This document shows positions 12,770 through 24,240 of a stretch of DNA of 64,000 nucleotides, one piece after another; position 1 is the stretch's first letter; every line of letters begins with the position of its first letter. Below the pieces are notes generated by a model that was not told the origin of the DNA, ran no database searches, and saw only the letters and a program-made list of their open reading frames with translations. The stretch lies in assembly GCA_004352715.1 (NCBI GenBank), contig SCFE01000116.1:1185926-1249925 (forward strand), written 5' to 3'. The position numbers were made by a program, and so were the translations under genes. Source of the stretch: Hofstenia miamia. Lineage: Eukaryota; Xenacoelomorpha; Acoela.

Positions 12770-14329
12770 AATCTATTAGTATTACTAAGTGGAATTGCTA
12801 TAATTACATATCAAACGTAGTTGACTAAAAACATTTTGACGGCATAGTCCACACCAAAGAAAATTGAATAATTCATTGACCATTCATAAACAAGTGCTGG
12901 TAAAAATTATGTAAACATTTAACCCAATTTGCACGTTGCAATCTGACTACTTGCTGTTCAACTTCGTCCATATTATTATATGCTGATGATATAAAATTAT
13001 TTAATAATTCTGAAGATGAATTAGTTAAGGATATTTCGAATCTCAAAACTGGATGAAACTTAATGAAATGGAAATTATCATGTATAAATCCGAAATGATT
13101 AGTTTTGGTAGAAACTTAGTACCACATAACAACATTCACCTTAAACATACAGAATCAATTAAAGATCTAGGTGTTATATTAAATAGAAAGCTTTCTTGGA
13201 CTCAACCTTTTGTCACTAAAATTTCAAAATGCAATGATCTTCTGAGAATGCATTCAAAGAGCAATTACCAAAAATACAGATTCAAATGTGAAAATAAATA
13301 TATACAAGTAATTGATAATATTAAGAATTAGGTACGCGAGTGTCATTTGGTATCCCAGTTAACAAAATCTTAATAAACTTGAATCTTTGCAAGACCGATG
13401 CTCAAAATGGGTTTATAACCACGATAAAGATTTGCTACATTAATCGAATGAGGGACTCTAATATTTTGCTCATTGTTTATTACTGCATTAAATGATCTAA
13501 TATGCTTTATCAAGTTGATAAAAGGTAAATCTTTATAAATCTTTATGATCACATTATAAAAGTTGATTCTGGCAATCGTCATCAAAAGACAATATTTCAA
13601 TATAAACGACCCAGAAAAAAGACAACTGATAATTACTATTTTATAAGGATTTTTTCCTTTAGTAAACTATATTTTCCAGTGTCCCTCCATCAATTTATTA
13701 GTGAATGCTCAAAAAAGAATAGTGAATTGTAAAGAATATTTTTTTGATTATTTTCATAATGAATATAATCAATATAGTTGCAAGAGATTTATAAAATGCT
13801 CTTGAATAAGTCACACTGAGTAAATCAAACATTTACTTTATTTATTAGGTAATAGGGATTCAAAATATTTGGCAGTTGTGGTGTCGTGCAGTGCTATGAA
13901 AATTTCAATAGAACAAATATGGAGTAATAATAAATCGCAAGTACTTTTGGAGCAAAAATTTTTGGGTGGGACACTTTCGGGCGGAAGAAAATAAAGAGTG
14001 GGGCAATATCGGACAGAAGTCAGCAGATGAAAATGGGGCAGAGCAGTTCACAAAAATCTGCCCCACTTCCATCTCTGATATCTATATGCATGCATTAAAA
14101 AACTCCCGATTAATTTGATATAATACAAAAAAAGTTTTGTGTTTAATATGTTCAACGTACATTTGACATTAAATATGATAACACATGTAAAAAATTAATC
14201 AACAAACATATGGAGAAATTGAAGCACAGAAATTCTTGTCAAAATTCATAATTTTTTCGCTAGATGTCTCCCTGAATATATCAACTTTCTAAACGCAAAA
14301 ACAACAAATTTCTAATTTATACAGTTAAN

Positions 14330-14698
14330 AAAATTTATAAATGCCTGATTTAATTGCAGCACTATTTGTTTTGTTTGTGGACTGGAAACTCCAAGTTTTT
14401 TTAAAACTCAATATATATATATATATATAGTTTGGATTTCAAATTTTTATTTTGTAAACTTTTCTTTATATACATATTTTGTCAACTGCAATTTAATTAC
14501 ATGATTTATATTTATAAATCGTATCATTAAAAATGTCAAAAATCTTATTATTTTAATTGTTTCAAATATTCTAAAAAAATTTTAGTACCTATCATAATTT
14601 GAACAATGTATGTTGTCATTGCGATTTTGAGTATTGTCAAATATTTTGACTAATAGTCAAAAATAGGTTTCTGCGCAAATTTCATTGCATATACATGG
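14330..14698 (+). repeat. 369-bp block, second copy at gap edge
   Basis: Copy of 12401-12769, starting directly after a single N and ending at the N gap. Confidence 0.85.
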
Positions 14699-15698
14699 NN
14701 NNNNNNNNNNNNNNNNNNNNNNNNNNNNNNNNNNNNNNNNNNNNNNNNNNNNNNNNNNNNNNNNNNNNNNNNNNNNNNNNNNNNNNNNNNNNNNNNNNNN
14801 NNNNNNNNNNNNNNNNNNNNNNNNNNNNNNNNNNNNNNNNNNNNNNNNNNNNNNNNNNNNNNNNNNNNNNNNNNNNNNNNNNNNNNNNNNNNNNNNNNNN
14901 NNNNNNNNNNNNNNNNNNNNNNNNNNNNNNNNNNNNNNNNNNNNNNNNNNNNNNNNNNNNNNNNNNNNNNNNNNNNNNNNNNNNNNNNNNNNNNNNNNNN
15001 NNNNNNNNNNNNNNNNNNNNNNNNNNNNNNNNNNNNNNNNNNNNNNNNNNNNNNNNNNNNNNNNNNNNNNNNNNNNNNNNNNNNNNNNNNNNNNNNNNNN
15101 NNNNNNNNNNNNNNNNNNNNNNNNNNNNNNNNNNNNNNNNNNNNNNNNNNNNNNNNNNNNNNNNNNNNNNNNNNNNNNNNNNNNNNNNNNNNNNNNNNNN
15201 NNNNNNNNNNNNNNNNNNNNNNNNNNNNNNNNNNNNNNNNNNNNNNNNNNNNNNNNNNNNNNNNNNNNNNNNNNNNNNNNNNNNNNNNNNNNNNNNNNNN
15301 NNNNNNNNNNNNNNNNNNNNNNNNNNNNNNNNNNNNNNNNNNNNNNNNNNNNNNNNNNNNNNNNNNNNNNNNNNNNNNNNNNNNNNNNNNNNNNNNNNNN
15401 NNNNNNNNNNNNNNNNNNNNNNNNNNNNNNNNNNNNNNNNNNNNNNNNNNNNNNNNNNNNNNNNNNNNNNNNNNNNNNNNNNNNNNNNNNNNNNNNNNNN
15501 NNNNNNNNNNNNNNNNNNNNNNNNNNNNNNNNNNNNNNNNNNNNNNNNNNNNNNNNNNNNNNNNNNNNNNNNNNNNNNNNNNNNNNNNNNNNNNNNNNNN
15601 NNNNNNNNNNNNNNNNNNNNNNNNNNNNNNNNNNNNNNNNNNNNNNNNNNNNNNNNNNNNNNNNNNNNNNNNNNNNNNNNNNNNNNNNNNNNNNNNNN
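14699..15698. other. Assembly gap, 1000 N
   Basis: Exactly 1000 undetermined bases, a conventional size for a gap of unknown length. Long open frames across it are artefacts. Confidence 0.99.
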
Positions 15699-15728
15699 TG
15701 TTTTTTTAATTCCTATGATTGAAATATA

Positions 15729-15801
15729 AAAGCGTCAAGGGCCGGGCCGAGCTTTAAAATTCGTGTCGGGCCAAAAAAATTACTGCCCGGTTGCAACACT
15801 G
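15729..15801. mobile_element. hAT-like element terminus
   Basis: GC-rich subterminal motifs (GGGCCGGGCC, GTCGGGCC) end in GGTTGCAACACTG, whose complement CAGTGTTGCAACC resembles a hAT terminus. The other end would lie in the adjacent gap. Confidence 0.35.
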
Positions 15802-15848
15802 CGTGCTATCGCAGCTTGAGATTTGAGAAACTCCCAGACCAGTATGAT

Positions 15849-16241
15849 CAGGGGAGTCCATGGGTCATACAGGTCACGGGTGAAATGAGTCACTAATTTT
15901 GGCAGATCACGCAGGTCGAGGGTGAGTCTGTTTTTCCGCATGACCACGAAAATTTGACACAAAGTTAAAAATTAATTGACGTTTACCGAAAAATCATATT
16001 CTTAATGGCGGCTCATTAAATTAATCAGTTCAAAAATTAGGTTAAGTTATTCCAAGGTGAAACTAACCTAATTTAGATGTTTTTATTGACAAAAATCTAA
16101 CAATCCAGCATAACCTGCCAGGGGTGTCCGCGGGTCATGCAGGTCACAGGTCGCAGCTCAGAAATGAGCAGGTCACGAGTCAAGTTGCTGCGGGTCATGG
16201 AGGGTCACGAGGCAAGTACAAGTCACCCGTGAACACCCCTG
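15849..16241. mobile_element. hAT-like short element, copy 1
   Basis: It begins CAGGGGAGTCCATGGGTC and ends GTGAACACCCCTG, an inverted repeat with a CAG start. A second CAGGGGTGTCC start lies inside (about 16119), so the element has repeated subterminal ends rich in GGGTCA and GGTCACGGGT. The centre contains an inverted repeat around aattaggttaagt / actaacctaattt. No coding capacity. No matching target duplication was found, and it shares its right flank with copy 2, so one of the two may be an assembly copy (single N at 16274). Confidence 0.6.
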
Positions 16242-16364
16242 CCAGAAACACATCTCAAAGTGACCGATTTTGANATGATCCAAGAAACTCACTTGTGTTT
16301 TGGCGCCAATACCTTAGAACTTCTCCGCAATTATCAAAAATAGCCCGTCAGATACTTCCCATTC

Positions 16365-16758
16365 CAGGGGTGTCCATGGGTCATACAGGTCACGGGTGAA
16401 ATGGGTCACTAATTTTGGCAGATCACGCAGGTCGCGGGTGAGTCTGTTTTTCCGCATGACCCACGAAAATTTGACACAAAGTTAAAAATTAATTGATGTT
16501 TACCGAAAAATCATATTCTTAATGGCGGCTCATTAAATTAATCAGTTCAAAAATTAGGTTAAGTTATTCCAAGGTGAAACTAACCTAATTTAGATGTTTT
16601 TATTGACAAAAATCTAAAAATCCAGCATAACCTGCCAGGGGTGTCCGCGGGTCATGCAGGTCACAGGTCGCAGCTCAGAAATGAGCAGGTCACGAGTCAA
16701 GTTGCTGCGGGTCATGGAGGGTCACGAGGCAAGTACAAGTCACCCGTGAACACCCCTG
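16365..16758. mobile_element. hAT-like short element, copy 2
   Basis: Nearly identical to 15849-16241, starting CAGGGGTGTCC and ending CACCCCTG, with the same right flank (ccagaaacacatctc). It is probably the intact version. The minus-strand ORFs readable here come from repeat sequence and are not genes. Confidence 0.6.
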
Positions 16759-16769
16759 CCAGAAACACA

Positions 16770-18320
16770 TCTCAAAGTGACCGATTTTGACCGAGGTATT
16801 GAAATTAAGAGTGACCAGATCTCGTTCATGATCAGCCCAGTCCCGCTCCGCTGGCAAGTGCCAACTGGCTTCCATCCGTTTCTGATAGTGAATGTTTGTA
16901 ATCTGCAGTTTGAATATGCATAAAATATTCCGCTAGACAAATTATCTATTTTTATGAATAGCCTCATTCTTAAATTTAATTTTCACGCAAACTCAAATAA
17001 AGCAAGATAGTTTACAGTATACAAAATTGTTCTATATGCATTCGACAAGTTTATGTGGTAGCTGCAATACTTGAAATAGGACTAAAGGTTTTGTTTGTTT
17101 AGACGTAAATGTCGAAATAACTACATATATCCACTGTTTACAAAACGATCATAAAAGCTTTTATAGGTTGCTATTGATACATTTTCAAAACGATAAACAT
17201 TTATGTAACAGCTTTGCTGTCATTAGACAAGAGAATGCTATAATTAATTCCTACAAAGCATTTTCTGTTGGCATAAATTGTAAATTTTAATTTCGCTGGC
17301 ATATAAATTTTCAAATTAGAGATAAATTGATCCGTTAGATGGCTACAACATTTACAAAAACGATGTTATCAATTTCTCCATATGATATGTAATGCTATGG
17401 AAAATATTTAAAACATATTATAGGGAAAACTTTGCATGTACAACCATATTCACGCAAGTTTAGAATTTACCAATTATGCTAAAAATGCGTTAACCAACAT
17501 TGCACTTAAGAGGCCTTTCAATGTAATGTATTGCTGCAGAAATTGAATTTCTAGGAGCCAACCGCTCCTAGACAACAAAGCTAAAAGCCAAANNNNNNNN
17601 NNNNNNNNNNNNNATTTACCAATTATGCTAAAAATGCGTTAACCAACATTGCACTTAAGAGGCCTTTCAATGTAATGTATTGCTGCAGAAATTGAATTTC
17701 TAGGAGCCAACCGCTCCTAGACAACAAAGCTAAAAGCCCAAATAAGCATATAAAATAAAATTTGTTAATTCAATTGTTGTAACATGGCTCCTAATAATGC
17801 AATTCTAAGGTCTATTTTGTCTATATTTTCAAAAAATGTTCGCAGGGCTTCACCTCGCCTTTGGTCACTTACTTGATCACTATACTAGATGACCTCACTA
17901 GTTAAAAAATCCGCGTACCCCATGGATGCAACAAAAATAAAATGGTGTACATACTTGGTAAAATTTTAGTTTATGTTATAAAGAAAGTTCAAATTCCCAT
18001 TAACCCCTCTTAAATGCACATCGACCCCCTCAGGTGATTATGCTGGCTACGGGCTTGAATTATAAATAATTTCTGCCCAATTTTAAGTACTCATATAGAC
18101 ATTAATTTCAAGGTCCGGGAATAAACAATAAACATGAAATAAATAATTTCAAATTTTACTCTGCACACATATGTTATAATTTTTGCAAATAGAAAATTGC
18201 AAAAAAGTTTTCCACAATGAATTTTATATATGTATGAGATCTAAGAAGCATAATAATGAATAGTATTTTACTTACAACCATCAGCTCATAATTATTTCTG
18301 ATTAAAAGTAAATCAGATGT
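16770..18320. other. Gene-poor DNA with a 21-N gap
   Basis: No gene recognised. The 21-N gap at 17593-17613 is flanked by the same about 130 bp on both sides (17462-17592 and 17614-17745), indicating overlapping contig ends that were not merged. Confidence 0.7.
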
Positions 18321-18332
18321 CACTAGTGGTCA

Positions 18333-18400
18333 ACCAGTGGTCCACTGGTGACTATGAGTGGCTGTAATTACCACTCATTCCCCACCAGTGGACCACTGGT
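18333..18400. repeat. Foldback (inverted repeat) with 9-base loop
   Basis: Arms of about 29-30 bp starting ACCAGTGGTCCACTGGTG pair almost perfectly around the loop ctgtaatta. Each arm contains its own smaller palindrome (CCAGTGGTCCACTGG). This is typical of a miniature foldback transposon or a MITE relic. Confidence 0.75.
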
Positions 18401-20995
18401 GGTGGCTACATGGGTGAGACGTTTTCTACATGAAAAATGGAACTATTAAATTTGCAGCCTCCGCATTTTTCACACTATGCGTGGGGTTGCATACACTTCT
18501 CCTTAGCAATTCTTGTATTCGAGTAATTTTATAATATTCCAATCTTAGTTGTTTTCCTACACGGTTTCTAATATGCATTTTTAGTTTTTTATGCATAAGT
18601 TATTTATTACGTTAAGGTGTTGCATTGTTTCTAAAGGTTTAATGCTTAACTCTTAAACATTTTTCACTATAAGTTAGTTGCTTATTTGTGTATATAAAGT
18701 TTAATACATGTCTTAATTAAATGTTAATAAATTTGTTGAAATATATGTTTGATTGAATCTTTGTTCTATATATATTATATTATTCCAAGTGGAAAAGAAT
18801 AATAGTTTTCTGAGGAATATATCCTTTCTTACTGAACAAAAAATAAAACTTATACTACAATTGCAAGCTGCACATATTCTGGCAATAAACAAAAAACATA
18901 TATACCTTGTCACAAAAATGGGACTGTTGTGGAGTTTTGCTTTTCATTAGCATCTTTTGTTGTGTTGGTTTGATAAGAAAATGATAAAATATGGGAATCT
19001 GGAGAGCATATAAAAACGTAGCCAACAATGCTTATATTTAAAATTGCGTTTTTGCAACTAACCCACCAAAATAACAGTTTTTGCTCGTGTTTAATTTTGT
19101 CATACGGAACAAATTAGACGCAGTTGATTTTCTATATCACAACGTCACCCAAGAACAACTAGATCAAATAATTTACTTTCTATACACAGCATCGGGAATG
19201 CTTTCTACAGAAACCTTAAAGCTCTGCAAAGTGTAGGATCTCTCAAATAAAAGCTGGAAGTGTCCGTCTCTGAAAATTTGGGGACATTAAAGCACAGATT
19301 GACAAGCTTAGCTTCAACCCATTTCATAGCAAGATCTATGAAATGTATGCCTGATGCTTGTTTTTAATTTCATCCTAATTTTTTTATTGACTGTTTAAAC
19401 GTAAGGTATTTTTAATGCTTTGTGGTTTCAGCATTGGTTTTACTGCTGCTTCGCATTTTTTATTACGTCCGTTAATTGACCAATTTTTTCACATTTATTG
19501 ATATTTCCAAAAGTACGTCTCTCAATTTATAATTTACTTATGCATCAATGACTTCAAAATAAATTTGACTAAAAATTTCAAGTTTTATGACATCTTGCTA
19601 ACAGTTCTTAATCAAAGGTCTTCAAATGGGACCATATGAAATTCCACGAGATAACCTATCAAAAGACTAGTTGCATACAAAATTCCCGTAATATGCTTTG
19701 TAAAAGTACTATATCTAAGAAATAGCCAATTCCGAAGCACTTAAATAGGTGTGATATGAAATGGGTTAAAAAATCCCATTGACTCTGAAAGAGACAGCTC
19801 AAAAGTTCACAGTGGAATTTCTGCTCACCATTCCACAGTACACCTCTCATTGCCTAGATCGAATAGAAAACATTGAAGTATATAATGGCCAACCCCTCAC
19901 ATCTCCCGTAAAACAAAGTTTCATGTCTAAAAACGACATTTAAATTCCGCAGTAGCCACGAAATTTGCTATTTTTCCCACTTTTCTGTTTGTAAATACAT
20001 GTGTGTTAATCGGTTTCTGTGTAAATTAAATTTTTTTGCCACAAGATATAGAAGAACAACTTTATCGGGATCCTAGTGCAATTTACTAGTGCATTGTTTT
20101 TACTGAACAATAAAACATATACAAGAACAACATTATTGAGATCCTAATATCAAAGGATTTTTACTAAGCATATACATTTGTTACTGACCAATTAGTCGAT
20201 CCTAAGTTCAAATCTCTTTCTAAGCAATGCCCCAATTTTTTTAAAAATTTAGAAATATGCAAGATCAAATTTGTGGCAAATTTCCAATCCAATAATTTTA
20301 GTTATTTACTTTAAATGTGTTCTATTGCATTACAATTCTGTAAATTTCGAATGAATGTGCCCAGAGCAATTGGTTTTCATGACATGTATACGCAAGATGT
20401 GATTTTCCGACGTTTTCGATTAAGGATGGCTAGTATTAACAAATTTTAAAAATTTTAGTATTATATGTTGACGCATTAGATAATTCAAAAAGCTAGAGAT
20501 TCCTCTTGATTGGGCGCCATATTCAACCCAATAGAAAATCTGTAGAGAATACTTGTAAAGAGAATTTGTCAATAGAAATCCTATAACAATGTTAGAGAAG
20601 TCAAAGAAGAATCAAAGATGCTTGGAACTCACATTGGTATAGAACCTTATCCTAATAGAAGTAGTAGCAACCAATGGAGTATTTATTCATTTTTTGCTTA
20701 TAATTTCGAAAACTGAAATCCGGAACTGTCACATACATTTAAACCACCCATGTATTTCATTTGTTTACTTAAATCTTTTTTCTCAACAAATTTAGCTTTC
20801 TTTGTCACCAATTAACTAAAATGAATAGTGGTTGGTTAATTTGACGAGTTTCAAGAACAACAGTTCTTAAAATTTGTAATTTATTCAATATTTCTTGTTT
20901 TCACATACATTATATATATATATATATGTATACAATATAAAATGTAGTATATTTCCTTCTTCAGAAAAAACCTAACTGCTCGTTCCTCTGTACAA
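18401..20995. other. AT-rich DNA without recognised genes
   Basis: Only short, non-credible ORFs and a TA run at about 20909 are seen. The part at 21000-21330 resembles the receptor intron at 37800-38060 and belongs to the pseudogene duplication below. Confidence 0.6.
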
Positions 20996-21569
20996 GTCAA
21001 TTCAATATGTCTCACTGATATTTATTTTAAAACACGTGACGAACTCGATAGTCTTATTCATTAAACATTTTAAGCTGTGTTCATTTAAAAAATTACTTTA
21101 CTAAATTGATTGGCAAAGAATATTTTAATCGCCTGCATAAACAAGTAACATTTCAACACTAAATTCCTACTCAAACTTCATCCAAGCAATTACATATTAG
21201 TAAAAGATAATGCTTGCTCTCTTTTGAAGTTTTGAATCTTCAACTATAAAGTGATAGAGCATCGAATTATTACATAGAATATAACTAAATTTTACAGAAT
21301 TCACATTTGAGCGTTTTTTAGTGAAATTGCACTAAGAAAGGTTTGAAGTTGCATACTAAACTGTGCAGGATCTGGTTCAAAATACAGAATGGAAACTTAA
21401 GCTCAATTTCAACTTTCATAATTTATATTCAACTACACTGCCTAAAATAATTACACAACATCACTTCACACATTATTTGTTTATTATAATAAACGTTGGC
21501 ATATTTGATATTCACATAAATACAAAGATAATTATATTACTGAAAAATTACCACTAGAGGCCATTTCCT

Positions 21570-21941
21570 TCAATCTGCAACTAGCAAATTGAAAATAGGA
21601 TCTTCAAATGGCCTTCGATTTTCAAGTGGAGTAAATGGAGACTTATCACCCGGTTTCAGCAGATAGTATAATTTTCTAACTGAACTGTGAAATAGATATA
21701 TCCATATAATTGAAATACTATTCCAGGATCGTAAATGAAGTGAGATCCAGTATTCGAAGTTGTTTTTCATTGAAGAAGTTCCTGAAAAATGCACTCTTAC
21801 TATTTTGGAGGAATCTAATATCAACAGCCCATTTGCAGTTAACCATAACACTGCAAATAGCAATAGCAAAATGTAAGCAGAATACTCTTTTACTTTTTGG
21901 GAAATAAAATTCTCAAGACCAATTCCATTGCCTTCACCCAT
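21570..21941 (-). pseudogene. Gustatory receptor first-exon pseudogene
   Basis: A paralogue of exon 1 of the receptor at 36394-38640. The first membrane segment (LLLLFAVLWLTANGLLILD) and the last 38 residues before the splice point (ending D-P-I-F-N-L-L-V) are the same. Between them, small deletions shift the frame, replacing the second membrane segment's first half with unrelated residues before the frame is restored. The donor is lost as well: GTAAGA in the intact gene is GCAGAT here, and a stop follows after two codons. Homology continues into the intron-equivalent DNA (21000-21330 against 37800-38060), but no counterpart of the second exon was found. A degraded segmental duplicate. Confidence 0.75.
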
Positions 21942-23905
21942 ACTAAATTAACAAAAATATTTACAACAGTCTCTATTAAAAATAAAAGTTATTGAAGTTA
22001 AGGAATAGATGCCTATTACCCCTGAAAGAATTAATTTATTCTGATATTAAAAAATACATAATTGTGAATTTGTAAGCTTACACAAACATATAGGTATTTC
22101 TAAAACTATTTTTTAATGTAAGAAGTGGAGACCAATTCATTTTCATATTCTTTGAAATAAAAACCTAAATCAGCGTTTAATGAGATTTCCGGTTAATGCA
22201 CACTTTATTTTCTTTTGTCATTGTTGATAAATAAATTTTTATTAGTCTTATTCAAAGATATTTCTTAAGTTATCTTAGAGTTGAAATTGCAAATTTTGAA
22301 TGTCAAATACCAAGAAAATGGTTTGCAAATCTAAAAAGCCATAGTAGACAAATAAAGACGTTAACCAATGCATTCTTCTTGAGTCACCCCAAGTCTTTTT
22401 TAATTTGATCATTTTGCAAAATAATATCCTGTAATATGCGTCTTTCTATCTACATTACAAATTGCAACACGGTATCTATAATAATATAATGAGAAAAATT
22501 AATAGTTTTCGTAGCTGAATTCAACAAAAATGCAAGCAAAATATAATCATGTCTTTCGTGAAAGCAAATTAAACACGTGAATGTAAGTAAGCATCATAGT
22601 AATTAATCACAATTATAAAAAAGCTGAAAAAATTTCTACATCATGTTAACTATATTACCGAACTAATTCATTCACAGAATTTTGAGTGATAAGTTACTGA
22701 GTTCCCAAAACTCGGAAAAAATAAAGGTATTCTCCAGATCTTTATTTTCCTACTGTCTTTGTCTTTGCCTTTATACTATATTTTAAAATGGAAAGTTCTG
22801 GTTTCATTATAAGTCAGATAACTATCGCCTACAGGGTGTACATTTGTGATACATTTGTAGCTACAGCAAAATGCGATTATATTCTTTAAGCTGAAATAAC
22901 AGACTGCAAAATTTCTTAATTCCTACTACGCTGCTAAATGTGAATGGTTCAGAGAACTTAAGCGCTCAAACATCTCAAGTTTCTTATTTAAAGAACGTAC
23001 AATAAACATAGGTATGAAAGTATAGTAAAATACTGGTTGTGTGTTTTGAATTCATAATGGCGGTGTGAACATTTGGAAATTATTAAACTAGTGTACTGCA
23101 ACATATCTCCACGTTATGGCTACTTGGAAATGATATTCTTCATATTTCTTATGTGCACATAAATTTTATTGAAAACTTACTTATTACCACTTGGGAAACT
23201 ATGTTTCTTAAGAATTCCTAATCTTAAATTTTTAGATTCTATGAAGTGAGCACTCACATTTCAATTGTAATTATTACTTAAAATTTAACGTAATTCATTA
23301 GAAAGAGATCGAATTTAATTACTGTAGCCAATATAACAACTAAATGTTATAAATTTTTGTGTTATTGTAGAGTAAGTACTATAATAATGACAGAGAATTT
23401 ATATTTTTAAATTGCTTAAATTTTTGTTGATTTTACAAAAGAAATATTCATAATTTCATAAAATTCACTAATGTGCTAAGAAACCAGAAAATAATAGTAT
23501 ATTTCGTAAGTCAAATATTATTTGGGACTATAGGTGGACTCCTGAAAATAATAAACTAAGCTTTCCATAATTATTTGAAGAACTTCAATGATGCGTCATT
23601 GCTTGCATAAGGATTTCTATAAAGTAGTACATTGAAAATTCGAAATGGAGAATTTTTTAGTAATCCTTACTATAATTTGTTTCTACCTTAATATTAATGT
23701 TCTGGAATCATTGCAAAAAGTAAAAGAAATAAAACTCTATTTGAATCCTATAGTCAATAAATATCAACAAATTTTACAATAAAATATTATAGTTTGTCTT
23801 TTGACAGCCTTGTATACTTGCCAATGGCTTGTGATATCTTATGAAGTGCAGTAATACGTTTTTACTATTGTAGTGTCTTATCAATACCCGACTTACACAT
23901 ATTAA
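21942..23905. other. AT-rich DNA without recognised genes
   Basis: No supported feature; only short ORFs with no recognisable similarity. Confidence 0.6.
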
Positions 23906-23908
23906 CCT

Positions 23909-24240
23909 TTTTAGATTTGCATTGTAAGAATGGCTTGTATTAAATTTTACATAAAAAAATCTTTTGAAAGGGTTCCAGTTTATAGATTACAGCTGCTTTG
24001 GCTTTGCGTGAAAAACAACCTTTTGGGAAGCACTCAATGCTCTCCTTGGATTAGTGAAATCTACANNNNNNNNNNNNNNNNNNNNNNNNNNNNNNNNNTT
24101 TTAGATTTGCATTGTAAGAATGGCTTGTATTAAATTTTACATAAAAAAATCTTTTGAAAGGGTTCCAGTTTATTGATTACAGCTGCTTTGGCTTTGCGTG
24201 AAAAACAACCTTTTGGGAAGCACTCAATGCTCTCCTCTAG
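23909..24240 (+). repeat. Duplicate flanks around a 33-N gap
   Basis: The sequence starting ttttagatttgcattgtaag appears before (23909-24065) and after (24099-24240) the Ns at 24066-24098, with few differences. The translated K-S-F-E-R-V-P could be a faint trace of a reverse transcriptase (compare K-A-F-D-R-V-P), but this is weak. Confidence 0.7.

Larger units (their letters stand above)
10700..13770 (+). pseudogene. LINE reverse transcriptase, decayed and interrupted
   Basis: Fragments of a non-LTR retrotransposon RT read in order on the plus strand: a pre-finger region with K-V-E-S-I-L-E-D-L-K-P (about 10858), W-E-I-A-K-I-I-P-V-Y-K-K (about 11010), N-Q-H-G-F-R-S-G-F-S-T-I (about 11150), S-G-V-P-K-V-S-C-L-G-P-I-L-F (about 11372), then after an interruption L-Y-A-D-D-I-K-L-F (about 12975), the catalytic YADD box, and K-D-L-G-V-I-L-N (about 13165), the thumb region. 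Several frameshifts and stops make it inactive. The interruption of about 1.4 kb (about 11490-12930) includes block B. It lies inside the hAT element at 10150-14077. The clade is jockey/CR1-like by motif style, but not resolved. Confidence 0.75.
10150..14077. mobile_element. hAT-type element split by nested insertions
   Basis: Terminal inverted repeats CAGAGATGGAAGTGGG at both ends are flanked by a perfect 8-bp target duplication, atatctat (10142-10149 and 14078-14085), the signature of hAT transposition. The outer about 470 bp on the left and about 230 bp on the right are clearly homologous, in reverse orientation, to the 750-bp element at 48356-49105. The remaining about 3.2 kb is foreign: a LINE fragment inserted near 10610-13840, itself carrying further sequence. 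The uninterrupted element was therefore a non-autonomous hAT of about 0.75 kb. Confidence 0.85.

Noticed and set aside
14685-15729. Long plus-strand open frames over 340 codons
   Set aside because: They consist of Ns from the 1-kb gap and carry no information. The same holds for open frames across the gaps at 27738-28737, 30501-31165 and 52877-53134.
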